From contig CAJNYU010001570.1 of NCBI GenBank assembly GCA_905331475.1, positions 1 to 64,000 of the forward strand: 64,000 nt of DNA, written 5' to 3'. Every line of letters starts with the position of its first letter. Positions within the stretch are counted from its first letter, which is position 1. Shown one piece after another: positions 35,101 through 48,053 of the stretch. Origin of the DNA: Rotaria socialis. Lineage: Eukaryota > Rotifera > Eurotatoria > Philodinida > Philodinidae. The notes beneath the pieces are model-generated. The model saw nothing but the letters and a program-made list of their open reading frames with translations, was not told the origin of the DNA and ran no database searches. The translations under genes were made by a program, and so were the position numbers.

Positions 35101-38100
35101 AAACAGCATACAGAAAAATAGAAAGAAAACATTTGAGCACGCATTGTATAGCATTATATAGAAAAATAGTGACAAGTTAAATGTATATGTTACAGGGGAG
35201 ATTGAAATGCAGGGCTATTTAAAATAGGCCTTAGGGGAAATTGAAATTTTAATCTTCCCTAGGGCAAATAATAATTTTGTTTTTTTCGGGTTCAATTTAT
35301 GAAAAAAAGTAAAGATTTTGACTTCAAAAAGTACTACATTCGCACCCACATTAACACTGGCATCTAATTATCAAGTTCCATCACATTAGTCTTTTCCAAA
35401 TATCTGAATTCGCGCAGAAGACACTTATCTTATTTGTGGGTATGGATGTAGCGTGTACATGTAGGTGTGGGTGTAGATGCGTGTATGGGTGTTAGTATTA
35501 GTGTCGATATGAATGTTGTACGTTTTGAAATCAAAATCTTTACTTTTTCTCATAAATTGAACCCGGAGAAAACAAAATTAAAATTTGTCCTAGGGGAGAT
35601 TAAAATTTCAATTTCCCCTAAGGCCTATTTTAAATAGCCCTGCATTTCAATCTCCCCTGTAACGTATATGCGTATGTTATAATGCGTGTTTATGGTTAGT
35701 ACAACAAAGAAATGATTTTTGATAGAGATATGTAAGTCTCTCTTTACAATCACTTCAATGAGAGAATAAGACAATGATACAAGTCGTGCAGATTGGACAA
35801 TAAGAATAAAAGAAGAGAGATAGAGAGAACTTTTCGAATGCAAAAGTTCATGGAAATTGCTCACATACTCACTGACTTCTGTACGGATAAATCCTGATAA
35901 TTATTGAAAAATAATATGATCAAGAATATAATTTTTCTGACTTTTTTTTGTTTTCAAATATCGATTACCTTTAATGAACTAGATAATTTATTAAATGATG
36001 GTGTAGCAACACCATTATGTAAAAGTGTTCGTGTTGTTAAGTCTTCCCATTTAATTAACCATTGCATTGCTTTCAGTTCAGCTTCAAATTTTGCTCGGCT
36101 TAAATTGTGATTCATATGAGAAAAAAAAAGAACGAAAAAACAACGTTTTTGTTTTACCGGTATAAAACAAAACCAACAATAAGCAGAAGAACAATAATTG
36201 ATGAAAGGCTTATGATAATCCAACCCCATATTGGGATGAGAGCTAACATGAAAGACAAAGATAAATATATAGGATAATTGAGACTTTATCTTTAACGAAC
36301 TTTTTTTGGGACATTTTATATTATTAAAACCACAGCGTGGAGTATCCCGAATGAATGATGCATTTTTATCAATAAAATAAATAAGACGTGATTCATTTAA
36401 CCATTGTAATTGTTTATTTTCACTTGAAAATGGTTCTGCGGGATACGCAACAACAGCCTAGAGAAAATGAATCAGTCAAAAATTTGTTCATCACATTTGA
36501 AAGATTCTGGGAAAACAAAATCGTTATGAATAAGATTCTTCAAACAATGTAATCAACTCTTATTTTAGTATTAAAGAAAAATATATGCTTTAAATAAGTG
36601 ATTACGATTCAATTCACATCTAATTATGCGTATAAATAGTAAAATAATCTTCATTACTTTAGAAAAGGATAAGGGCGGATGTGATACTTTTTCTCTTTGA
36701 AAAATTAGAGTTTCTATTTTGTACTGAAATTTAGCGAGAGATGACTGATGATAATATTTCGACAGTTTCTTTAACCATACCTCGGATTCGACGTGTTAAT
36801 CAAAATCTATACTCTACAGACACTATCGATTGACATTTTCAAAGGACATGTAAGGAATTCGTTCTACAAATTGACTAATAGTTATGGTAAACATGTTCTC
36901 GTCAGTTGTCTGTAATTTAATTTCAGTACAGAAAAGCATAATATTTCTGAAGCTGAAAAGTGAGTTTTATTCGACCTTGTCCTTTTTTTCTTGTTTTTGA
37001 TGTAGAGAATTCAATGTTTCTTCAGTCTATTTCTATTTAATTAATTATTAGAGCAATGCTGGATTGCGATGATACGATACATGTATATTGCAATGTTTCT
37101 TTTTCCTTTCTTCTCTCTAAAGATGTAAAAAATCCTCCGGGGCGTTTTTGTTTCAATGTTCTTATTCTTGACTTAACACTTCGCCCAGGTAAAAATATAA
37201 CGGCAAAATAATGATTATAGATTTATAATGAGTCTCCTTTGAATTTCCAGTAGAACGAACACAGATATTTTCTTTTATCGGATTCTATCTAGAGGTGTAA
37301 GCCGCCGCCGATTATTAACGGAAAAATCCAGCCGCCGCGGTCGATGAATCAAAAAACTTTTTAATTTTCGAGCCACCGCCAACCGAGGCGTCGGCTTACA
37401 CGTCTAATTCTATCGAATCGAAGTTTTTTCAGCTCTTATTTAGCTTTCAATTGTACTTGATGTATTCGGTAAAAGATCTATGTGCACAAGTAACTGGATT
37501 TTACTATTTTTCTAGTGTGTGAATTATAAAAAAAAAGAATATTTTCTAATATATATACCTCTAACTCCCCATTATCCGGATTCAAATCATAAACAGTATA
37601 ACCAATATCAATGCGGTCACAAATATGATTCAGTGTTATATTTCTATTGGTACCACCAATTGAACGATTACAAATCATGCTTTTAAATGTATGTGCATCT
37701 AATGATGGATAGATTATTTTCTCATCATCGTCTGCCGTTTGTTGTATAAAATGGTTTTCATAATGCATTTTCAATGCTTTAAAGTACGTTACAACAGCAT
37801 CATAAAAGTTTGTCTCATCCGTACCAATCTAAATAGAATATAAATACAAACAAGTTGAATCTAGTTCGTTTCTTCAAAGAAAAATCAAATGAAATCATTA
37901 TTACTAGTTTTGATTTTGTGAGCAAAAACAAAGATAAATCAGTAGAATTTAATCTGTCGTGCAGAAAGCAGCAGCATGCTTTCAATAATATAATAAAATC
38001 GAGAGCAAGAAAAAGAATGAAATCAACCGCCTACTCACTCTGATCGACGACCTCTATGCAAGAATAGATTTATTAGCTATCGATTGCTTTTTCCGTTTAT

Positions 38101-41100
38101 AAATCAAATAAAGAAAAGAATACATTCTAGAATACGTACTGATTCATGAGTCAATTGTTTCGTTCGGTTTGTGTCACGCGCAAATTCAACTACATCAGCA
38201 GCAAAACGACGAAATCGTTCGCCAGTATAAAGACGTTGTCGAACAAATAATACGGTTTCAAAAGCACGACGTGCATTTTCATTTACTTCACTAACTGTTT
38301 CATTTGGATCGAACCATGGTTGTCGAACAGCTAAACTTTTTTCATCGGTACTATAAATAAAGCCATAACATATTCTATATAGATAAACTCGAACAATGAT
38401 TATATTGATATACTTTTCTTGTGTTAGAACTGTATCAAGATAGATAAAAACATATTCTCCATTAACAAAACCAAGTTTATTCGCAGTTAATATAGCAGAA
38501 CGAAATGTTCGTGGACTAACACACCACAACGATACTTATATGTAGAAAATTTTAAAAAGAAATAGAATATTTCAAATGATAAAAAATTCTTAATAGTCAC
38601 CTGACGCATTGTTACTAATGAAGTCGATAAAAATCGATTTAAAATTATCTTTTATATCATGATTTGTAATTTTTCGATTATCCGAACGAATTTGATTGGA
38701 TGCAAATGTGTGCGCAATTGGTCGTAAAAGAACTTGGCATTCATGCCAAGGTTTTGGAGTATCTTCGTAGAGAAATTTCACGAATGACCATTTATAATAC
38801 TGTAAAAGTTTGACAATTAATGAACCTGAAGAGAAGCAACAAGAATACATAAACTTTCAATACAAAAACAAAATGCAATATCTTCGATGTGGCAAATATA
38901 GTTTTATCGTTTAGATCATTCTAAATTATTTTACATTTTAGCAGTTGAAAAGATTGACTGTCTATATTCGCCAGATGTCGAAGTCTTTGGCATCAATCAA
39001 ACAAGAATTGTGTCAACAAAAACAAATGCCCAGATTTGTCAAGTAAATATTTATGTAGTAAAAAGGAGTTCGACACAAATAATTAATGCAATGCTTTTAA
39101 ATTCTTCTAAGAAAAACTACACCCATGTTTATTTTCTGTTGTATGAAGAAATTCTTCGAAATCACTGATCTCTTTTCAGTTGAGATATTGAGTATATGTT
39201 ACATATTCTTAGGTGCTATCAATTTATTTAAAATAGTTCAATCTCCTCGTATATTCATGCTAAAGCACTTCATATTTATCAAATAATATCTTGTTAAATA
39301 ATTGGTAAGTACTTTTTAGAAATACAAAGAAATATCTTTTCACTATTCAAGTTGCAATGTTCTGCACAGATAAAACTTGATGAAAATAGTTGTGCTTTAG
39401 TCGATATTGAACCTTCTGATTAAGTTCTATACTGAAATAAAAAGATTGAATGTGTTATTATATATGAATGACACGATAGAAATGTTTTTACTACATTCAT
39501 ATGTTAGAATACGAACAACGAACAGGTTCGAATACTTTTTCAATATGTTGTTCTCAGAGAGAATGTTCTCTGTGAAAAGTTTTTAATTAAAATTCTAACT
39601 TCATTTTGTTTCGTCTGCTTCAGAGAGAATCACGATATGATATGTAATAAAATGAAGCATGCCATGCATCTCAAATCTTTTAGGTAGCACATGATGGATG
39701 ATGATCTTCCTTGGGTAGATAGTTGTAACTTTAAATTGATATATTCATAGTGTAATTCTCTTGTAGAACATATGAGAAAATCATCATCTGAATTATTTTG
39801 TTCTGTATTTAGTATGATTCGTACAAACTATCAAAGAATTGATTTAAGAAAAAGATCATTTTTCTACCATAAGCAAGCCTGAGTTACCTCAATGAAATAG
39901 TTAAATTTAATCAGTATATTATTTTTGGTAGAATGGCATGAAGTTCTCTCTCTCTCTCGCTCTCTCTTATTCTAGTCATTAACAAATGTCTACTGTTAAT
40001 CAATATTGAAAAGTTTATTAATGTATGTCGACTCGAATAAAAGACGAAGAACAATATTATTTCAATCAGTTATTTTTATTCTCGATAGAACTCATTCTAC
40101 AAGATAAAATCTGATCGACACAGAAAGAAAAAGTTAGCCATAATATTTCTCTAAGGCATAAAAATGACGATATCAAATCATTATTGATTTGTCCCATAGC
40201 TGATTTATGAGACAATAGATTTCTATATCAATTCTTTTTTTTTGTTCATTTGTTTCCTAAAATATGATGTCTTCTTTTATCAATTTACAATGGATTTTTA
40301 GTCTATTTAAACATTTTTAACAGCTTGATATGGATATATAATTAGAAGTCAATATTTTGGTTTACGGAAAAGGCCACTTAAATGAACGTCTTTATCGATT
40401 ATCTCAGTGCTTCTTGAAAATTAGTTGAATACGTTTGTATGTAATGCTCCCGTTACGATTCTCTAGTTACATCCGGATGCATCCCATTTCTAATCATATT
40501 GACTTGCCGTTGTCGTCTAATAGTTTTCTTTGCAATAATTTTCCATTAGATTAGACTCATACAATACTATTGGTTCGTCGAATGAAATCCATAAAATTAG
40601 TTTATAGAAGAAAAAATAGCAAAGACAACTGTCTTTTCGTATCTATGATATATATTAACATTAGTTTAGCTTATGCTATAAAAGCAAAGCTACTGAAAGA
40701 ATTCACGGTACTCTTTATATGAAGTGCGAACAAATAACAAAAACTGGTTAGCTGTTGATACCACAACAGCCGTAATCGTATAACTTTTAACTGTATAATT
40801 AAGAGGGAAATTTTCTATTTTTATACAGACGAGTCTGCTGCAAATAGACATTTTCCTTCTGGATGTCGAATGCCGACAACATGGAAATGTCATAAGTTGC
40901 ATCAGTAAAAGCCTTACAATATTATGAATAATAAATCGTTCCTTTTCTTTTCTATTAGTATTTTCTTTTTCAAAATACAAAATTGATTTTATTTTGAACT
41001 TTTTTTTTTAAATTTATTGTCACAATTCCATATCTATTGATTTATTCTGGAAGATTAGCCTTGATAATCTACTTAGTTTTCTTTTATCGATACTAGTTTT

Positions 41101-42002
41101 ATTAATCGAAACAAAAATGTCTGAGAATAAGGACAGATGACAGCTTCATTCTGCATGTCAGTGTGTGTGTGTGTTCTCTTATCTCTATATTTGTTACTGT
41201 CTAAGTACAACGACAAACTCATTTCTTATTTTCAATACTCAAAGGAATAAAATGCTATTCTCGAATATAACAAAAGATCATGATTAAATAATTATCTAAT
41301 GATTGTTATTTGTTCTATGTCGATGTAAAATCAAAAATAAAATCAGGAAGGAAACTCTACGTAAGGAAATTATGATGTTTCTTCTCCTCATGAACATTCA
41401 CAATCGGAAACTGACTTACCTAGTTCATCTGTTCGATATCCGAATCGAAATAATGTTGAATACATTGTTTGTCGTTGTAAAGTAAATTCATTAGAGACGG
41501 CCCCCATTGTAATAAGAGGAATATTTTGAAAGTGAAGAAGACGAGCTACAGGTGCTACTGCAAGATCTACAAGTCAAAAATGAGAATAGTTATAAGTAAG
41601 CAATGACATGAGAGAAAATATATAATTATATTTACCACAAAAAGGTCCAAAAACAACATCGGGAATATTTGAAAGCATTGCTGAAACAAGCTTATGAGGA
41701 GCCAATGATATCGAACAGTTCGAATCTTTAGCTTGCAAATTAATATGAAGCCATTTTTCTATTTGATAATGATGAACAACGTAGTCATAAACAATGAGCA
41801 ATGATTTTAAATTTGGTATAAATCGATCAATATCGGGAAACATCATAAGAATGGTTACATTTGGTTTTTGTTTTGATGGTAGATAAGAAGGGAAGGATCT
41901 TCGAACTTTCCTTTGACCGATATTGGATGATGTCGAGTACGTTGAGGATGGTAAAAATAGTAAAATAAAAATAGTAAACAGAATAATCAATGATTTCGTC
42001 AT
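32166..42002 (-). CDS. Receptor guanylyl cyclase, natriuretic-peptide-receptor type
   Basis: Single-pass membrane receptor converting GTP to cGMP; 1121 residues. Exons: 42002-41636, 41566-41420, 38825-38601, 38534-38414, 38350-38140, 37828-37559, 36457-36301, 36242-36158, 36098-35969, 35017-34931, 34866-34789, 34731-34627, 34562-34491, 34425-34248, 34184-34029, 33974-33812, 33750-33681, 33625-33546, 33018-32802, 32734-32522, 32451-32323, 32270-32166. A signal peptide covers residues 1-23 and the ligand-binding domain runs to about 495 ([26 protein letters not shown]). The TM segment is at about 503-526. The kinase-homology domain (about 590-850) has [13 protein letters not shown] in place of HRD, so it is a pseudokinase, and keeps TDFG. 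A coiled dimerisation segment ([18 protein letters not shown]) precedes the cyclase domain (about 905-1090) with [17 protein letters not shown] and [12 protein letters not shown]; Glu and Cys are the guanine-selecting residues. All exons keep frame. An upstream in-frame ATG at 42068 would add 22 residues before the signal peptide. Confidence 0.94.
33251..33402. mobile_element. Small MITE-like element in a cyclase intron
   Basis: GTGGCCCTATTCTAAAATT at the left and its near reverse complement ending in ATAGGGCCAC at the right bound a 152-bp AT-rich segment. It sits within the 527-bp intron between exons 18 and 19, which is otherwise atypically long for this gene. No coding capacity; no clear target duplication. 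Confidence 0.65.
35018..35968 (-). other. 951-bp intron 9 of the guanylyl cyclase gene
   Basis: Joins the end of the juxtamembrane exon to the exon before the kinase-homology domain, both in phase 0. About half of it is the foldback element at 35193-35659. A possible 6-nt microexon (AAGTCA, 35873-35868) lies between an AG and a GTGAGT in the transcribed orientation and would keep frame. Open frames inside are not conserved. Confidence 0.5.
35193..35659. mobile_element. TA-flanked foldback element with 149-bp inverted arms
   Basis: Arms 35193-35341 and 35511-35659 are reverse complements with few mismatches, beginning CAGGGGAGATTGAAATGCAG and ending with its complement. Both outer edges are bordered by TA, the target duplication typical of Tc1/mariner-type elements. 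The 170-bp centre is a loose GT-rich minisatellite (GGTGTGGGTGTAG). No transposase is encoded, so it is a non-autonomous copy inside a cyclase intron. Confidence 0.85.
37292..37404. mobile_element. GC-rich 113-bp TA-flanked MITE
   Basis: GAGGTGTAAGCCG at the left end is matched by CGGCTTACACGTC at the right (one mismatch), each bordered by TA. The interior is rich in GCCGCCG and its complement, in contrast to the AT-rich intron (36458-37558) that contains it. This is a non-autonomous element consistent with a Tc1/mariner-type origin. Confidence 0.75.
38826..41419 (-). other. Long intron 2 of the guanylyl cyclase gene
   Basis: A 2.6-kb GT..AG intron splits the ligand-binding domain after exon 2, far longer than the 50-150 bp typical in this gene. 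It contains a (CT)n run at about 39945-39967 and a (TG)n run near 41160-41172. Frames of 60-96 codons at 40690-41485 have no motifs. It may house regulatory sequence or unrecognised insertions. Confidence 0.5.
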
Positions 42003-42383
42003 CGGCCACCATGTGAAATGATAATTTGAACCTGAAATAAAATGACAATCATTTATCTTTTTTCTCATCTCACAGCTTATGTATATAGGCTTTATTAATT
42101 TAGACAGGCTTCTTTTATATTAATATAACTGTTGATAACTTTCAACAGCTGCCGTCAATGTAATGTCATTAATGTTTTTCTTCTTGCTTGTGTATCCAAG
42201 ATTTTGTCACTTTTATTCTCTCATGTCTTGCTTATGTGTTAAAAAGAAAGCTAGAATAAGCGTGAATATTTATATGGGAACAATCACAGCGGTTGAATAA
42301 GAAAGAAAAGAAAAAGTCAACAAACATAAAGCATTTTTTTATATATCGAACGATTCACTCAGTCGGGCAACAACGACAAGCAC

Positions 42384-42429
42384 GATGATGATGATGGTGA
42401 TGATGATGATGACGCTGATGATAATGATT
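42384..42429. repeat. GAT trinucleotide microsatellite
   Basis: Imperfect (GAT)n with GGT, GAC and GCT interruptions, about 380 bp upstream of the cyclase start codon. Confidence 0.8.
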
Positions 42430-43655
42430 GAATAAGGATGTTCAAACAATTGTCCTCACCGTTAACAGTGGAACAAGCACGACGAAACGAGAAGGCTTTC
42501 CTTTTATTATTTCTGTCTTTGCAACTACTGCAATAACTGTTGATTCGGGCTTGTCGACTTTCTCACATATGCATCAATATATTATACAAAATCATACTTA
42601 CCCTTTAAAAAAAGGAAACTAATTTAATGTCCGTTACCAGTGGAAACTAAACTTGAGGACCACTGAAATCCAAACTGCTCGTCTTTATTATTTTTTTATG
42701 CTTTTATTTCTTCTTTGATCTAAAACAAACTTTTATAATGCCAAAATTTCAAATGATATCAAATTTTTTCTTCCGTCAATTAATATATATTTTTTCTTTT
42801 AAATCTCATTTATTTCTGATTGACTCAGAAAAAAGAATTCACGCGCACTCTCTAGCTCAGATAACTTCATCATGCACAAATAATAAAGACAACTAACATA
42901 TTAATGAATATTTATGGTCATATCTAGGAAAGAAAGTCAAACTATTCATGATGATTAATTTATATTTGAACGAAAAAAATATATATTAAGCAAAAATCAC
43001 TAACAGTATAAAAGACTACTCTTTTTTTATAATTGCATAGAAAAACATTTTTTTATTGAAATAAAAAAGAAAATTATGTTGATGCTCACGTCAAGACCGG
43101 AAAACTTGAATGAAACTATTGTCACCTACGGAAGACTTGCTCTTTCCTGTTTTACATAACACATGTGGAATAAATTCGAAGACGAAAAAAAAAAGAAGCT
43201 CGACACCTCATCTGATTGATTGCTATATTGATAGGGCAAAGCATAAGTTGAGAAGAATAGAAAATCCCTTCTCACTGTGCGTGTGTGTACAAATATCTAC
43301 ATATGAGAAGGACAGCAGTGATTGTTAATTGAAAATCAAGTGAGATTAGCTTTGTGTATGAAGAAAAAGATCAACAGCACTCGATAATAGAGTACTTAGG
43401 CAGGAAAGAAAAATATTGAAGAAAAATGATGTCTCAAAGGAAGTCAAAGCGATAAATCTGTAGGCACGCGCAAAGTCATTGAAGGGTATCATTTGATTTA
43501 CGACTGAATAGTGCTGTCAACGTCTGTCTCATCACAACAACAGCAGCATGAATAACAAGATACATTCGGAAAAAATATTATATCAATCAAAAAAAAAAAA
43601 GTATTTCTCCTCCCTTTTTTTCCAAACTGCATTGTTGTTTCTGTTTTATTGTTCC

Positions 43656-43730
43656 TTTTCATCCTCCTCCTCTTCCTCTTCCTCCTCCTCTTCTTCTTCT
43701 TCATCTTCTTCTTCTTATTATTATTCTTCG
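43656..43730. repeat. Pyrimidine tract of TCC and TTC repeats
   Basis: About 75 bp of almost uninterrupted pyrimidine made of TCC and then TTC units. It creates artificial Ser-rich (plus) and Lys/Arg-rich (minus) frames. Mirror-repeat pyrimidine tracts can form triplex DNA, but no function is shown here. Confidence 0.8.
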
Positions 43731-46700
43731 TTTTCTTTGCTTCTTCTTGTCTCTGCATCTATCTTATCATCCTTTTCTCGACTATAGAATAGGAGAAAAA
43801 AAAATATCTTAGCACATACTCTCATACACACTCGATATAATCGTTTTAGTCTAATTATGTGAACACATACTGCCGTTTGTGTTCATTCGACGACACAGAG
43901 AACGATCAGGGTCAATGACTACTATATTGACTAACTATTCTATTCACTGAAGAGAAACATCATTGACTTAAATCACGACAGTAGGTTTCTTTTTGCATAT
44001 CGACACATAGTTAGATGAAAAAAACAACTGATAGAGTAAAAAAGAGATAAATTGACATTCGAAAATCTAATTTACTTTTCTGATTTAATTAGTGATCGAC
44101 GATGATTCTAGTTAACAGAAAATTATCTTAATCTGTTATTGAACGGTATCACTTACCTGATCATTCAGAAACTAACAAAAAGCACAGAGAAAGAGTTCTT
44201 CTATTATTTTTAAGGCTATTGTGTTCTTTTCTGTTATGATTTCTATTCCTACTTTCAATTATCTGCCTACCGATGTTATTTTTTTTATCAATTGAAATAA
44301 AAGATGCTTGCGTCATTTTATATATGGGACATCTCATCTGGATGCGTGTACATTTACATGAATGTTTCTTATTTTCATAAACTGATAAATATTTATTTGC
44401 CGTGTCGAGATTGAAACAGACTCGACATATCCACTTGGTAATGTGTGCTAAGCAAAACACAAGGATATGTGATCGTGCTCTTAGTGCTACGAAATGGAAA
44501 GCTATGAAAGGAAGAACATGTAGAAAATATACATTATCATCATCATTACGCATGTTGCATCGCACGTATTTTACTATGAGATGTGATTGAGACTCTATCG
44601 TGCGGAATGAGATTTCCCTAACACAGTGATGATAATAGAATGCTCAAAGCAGGAGCCTTACTACTTAATTAACTATCTTGGCAAGCATGCTTCACAGAAC
44701 ATCCGTCAATATCTCACATAAATGAATGCAATCAGCTTGTTTTAATACAAATGACAAGCACAGTAGTTCATTACAAGTGCAGACAATGAAATGTTTATAT
44801 GTATTTATGTATGTATGATGATGACAAATTAGAGCTCTAAACTATTGTTTTTGTTTGTCTCATCGTCTGTTCTAACATAAAACTAATATCAATCCAATAT
44901 TGAAGTAACATCTACCAACAATATGTAATGCTTATTTGAATGATAACGACGACGTTGATGAACATCTATTTGTTTGTTAATATTCATCATCAAATTTCTT
45001 TATTCGCCGTAATAGTTCGGTTTCCATCAGCAGTTTTGAATTACACCTAACTTCAATGTGTCAACATTCTTTGATGACTTGTCAATATCTTCGTTTTTCA
45101 GATGAAACAGGAGTCGAATTTTTGCATTCGTTGACATTTACATCGTATAATAAGAATAGAATGTGACAAGGTCTTCAATATTTACAATATGTAATTGTGC
45201 ATTTATGCATATCATCATTGTGGCCAAGCACGTTCTGGGAATATAATTGCTCTGATTTCAATAGTGGCTTCGCTTTCAGCCGTAACAAATAACTATAAAA
45301 GCAATGAGCCAATGCTCTGAAGCAGTAATACATGATGACTATCATATTTGTTAATGAACTAATATTGCTTCTTTGTACTCAGAATCTTATAAACTAGCTA
45401 AATTATTTGTCAAACAAATGATTACATGTAGTTAAATATGACGATATAATTTTGGAATTAATGAAATTCTAGTAAACTTATGGAATGAATCGTTACAAAA
45501 AAAAGATAAATTTTCGTTTTTCAATGTATGATTGTTTAAAAATTCATTTAGTTTTCATACGATAAGTATAGAAAAACAAAGATTGTTTCTAACTGCGACA
45601 TTAATTATTTGCTTGAAAACATTAAAATACTAGAGCGTACTGCAAAACATTTCGTCGAGCTTGAAAGAATAGTCTAGTGTTTCCTTACTTTTTCTTTCTA
45701 AAGAATATACGTTTATTTTGAAACAATTAGTCATTCTAGTACATTTCAAATATATATATGCTATATCAGAATTTACTGGTTTATTAAAATATGTTAACTG
45801 TGATAAGATTGATAGCCTCGAAAAACTTTCCCTCAATCTACTTACTTCCCTCAAGATCATGATGTAAAAAACTAATGAAAATATTAATGGGGATTATATT
45901 CTGACTTTTCCCTCGTTTCTTGAAAATTTTCTACGACAAAATGATTCTGTGCTTTGAAATGCGGCTGTTGGAGTTTGATAATCCGTTGAATGTAATTACA
46001 TTACACATCAAAATTGAAGCAAATTTCTTTCACCTAATAGGACATACACAAATATCCTGAGAAAAGTCCTACTTTACTTTTTTTAAACATTTTGTTATTA
46101 ATACATTAATTGAACCTACATCCTGCGATGACAGCGGAGCATCCTAACAATTTTACCGATGATACAACTCACGAAGTCTCATCTTTAGATGTCTTTAGTA
46201 AGCTTTTGTCACGCAAAAAACTAATCATCTTTTACTAAAAGCTGCCTTCATTCAAGTATTTTTAAGATATATGTGAAGATGCTGGTCTATTTTCTATTGA
46301 TTACAACCTCGACTGTTTCATTTCTTTTATGTGTAGGCCACATGCTTGTCATGCATTGCATGATACCAAAAAAAAGTACATAGATTAGACTCTACATGTT
46401 TAATGTTGCTACAAATAATGATAAGTGAAAAATGGAATAAACTTCTATAGAAAATAATATAGAAAGAGATGTTTTCCCGGGTTATGAATATGCAAAATTG
46501 ATTTTCATGTAATGGTGCATACTATAGTCAGTCAACACGCACAACTACATCGTGTCATAAATATTTCATTACACTATTGCTGAACCATATACATGTAAAA
46601 CTTGACTCGCTATGGTCTACTTCGTATAAAATTTCGATGGAAAAAATCTGTTCATCTAGTATAATTTTGCATGCTGCTTGCGAATCTCAAACTGATTTCG

Positions 46701-48053
46701 GATGATCACTGAATTGTTACTATTCAATGTTGGAAAAAGGTCTCTTCCATTCTGCTTTTTTCCTGAGCATTTTCTTTCTCTTCACTTACTCTTGGTTGCG
46801 TTAATACAAACAATATTGAACGTCTAGTTTACTTATTTTATGCTATCATACTAAATTCATAAAAAAAACAAAAATGAGTTAAACAAGAAAATTATAAGTA
46901 GTTGATAAGCTGCAATTCAGAGAAAATACGTTGGCATCAACAAATATATCTGATGAATAATTGGAAATACACCACTGTTGATTAATTTTTGTTGCGTGAT
47001 AAAGGTATTCCTCTGTTGCCCTATTAATTACGCTCGACTGACATTTGAAGAGTAAAATGTCTACAAAAAAAAAAATAGCATTGTACCTATGAATTATGAT
47101 TACAAGAGAATAATGTTAAAAGCAACATTATTCTAAAAGATAAATGTCACGTCTCCTAGGACATACAGTAAACAATCACAATATCATAAAAAATCTCATC
47201 AGTTTTCTGCATAATAGTCTTAGAAAATGTAATCGGATCAAGCCGCAGATTCTAGAGATAATAAACCTCGTCACTAAACGCAGCGTATTTTTAAATAAAG
47301 CAAGAAATTGTGAAATAGTAATTAACCGATAATGTCTAAATTTTTCAGATACTGACTCTACAGGAGTTCCTATTTTTTCTACAATAGTCAGCTCAACTAT
47401 GAATATATCCAAGTCAATTTTTATTTTTTTTACGTAGCCGTACACATGATGATTATTGCACATAAAAAGGTTCATGTCATCATGAACTATGTATTCTCGG
47501 ATCGAATACTGCAATTCGAGAATATCGATTCGTATGATATTTAATTAATCATGATTTACTACTATGTATTATATGAAAAATAAGCTGCTAGTTATAATAA
47601 AAATAATGCTTTTGACATACTAGTTACATTATTACTCGATATATTGAGATACACAAGTGAAAATCATGGATTGACTAGTACAATCGAAACACTATTGTTT
47701 AATAATTGAATTTCGTAATATCATTTTTATACTTTTGGTCTTCATTCTAATTATAAGGATATGACCAGCTGATGATCTTAATATATTTTATATAGAACAG
47801 TAATGTAAATAGTGATTGCTCATTTATTTATTTTTCTATAGAATATCAATTAAAATTATTTATCATCACCCATGACCTACCAAACCAACCACACAAGAAA
47901 AAAATTTTTATTCGTTTTCTTTTTTTAATGTACTGAAATGGGCCTATCAATGGCATAACAATAAATAACAAAAAAAGAAAAAAATTATAGCCGTTATGTT
48001 TTGTTGTTAAACGTAAGCAATTAATTGTAACAAGATAATGTCATTTCATTGAA

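Larger units (their letters stand above)
42003..48053. other. Intergenic spacer upstream of the cyclase gene
   Basis: Six kilobases between the cyclase start and the ZNF598 stop. I recognise no exon, RNA or long inverted repeat. It holds a GAT trinucleotide run at 42384-42429 and a TCC/TTC pyrimidine tract at about 43656-43730. Open frames up to 134 codons (for example 44161-44565, minus) lack family motifs. The part next to 42002 should contain the cyclase promoter. Confidence 0.5.

Noticed and set aside
35625..36229. Minus- and plus-strand frames around 35.6-36.2 kb as independent genes
   Set aside because: The part 35969-36098 is a cyclase exon; the rest is intron and foldback-element sequence.
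39515..39545. tRNA B-box-like GGTTCGAATAC
   Set aside because: No matching A box or cloverleaf pairing in the preceding 60 bases.
38826..41419. Separate gene inside the long cyclase intron
   Set aside because: Frames of 60-96 codons show no motifs and no consistent exon chain on either strand.
43498..43787. Ser-rich and Lys/Arg-rich frames
   Set aside because: They are translations of the TCC/TTC pyrimidine tract in two strands.
44161..44590. 134-codon minus-strand frame
   Set aside because: No recognisable domain, no signal peptide, and no splice-compatible partners; length is within chance for a 6-kb spacer.
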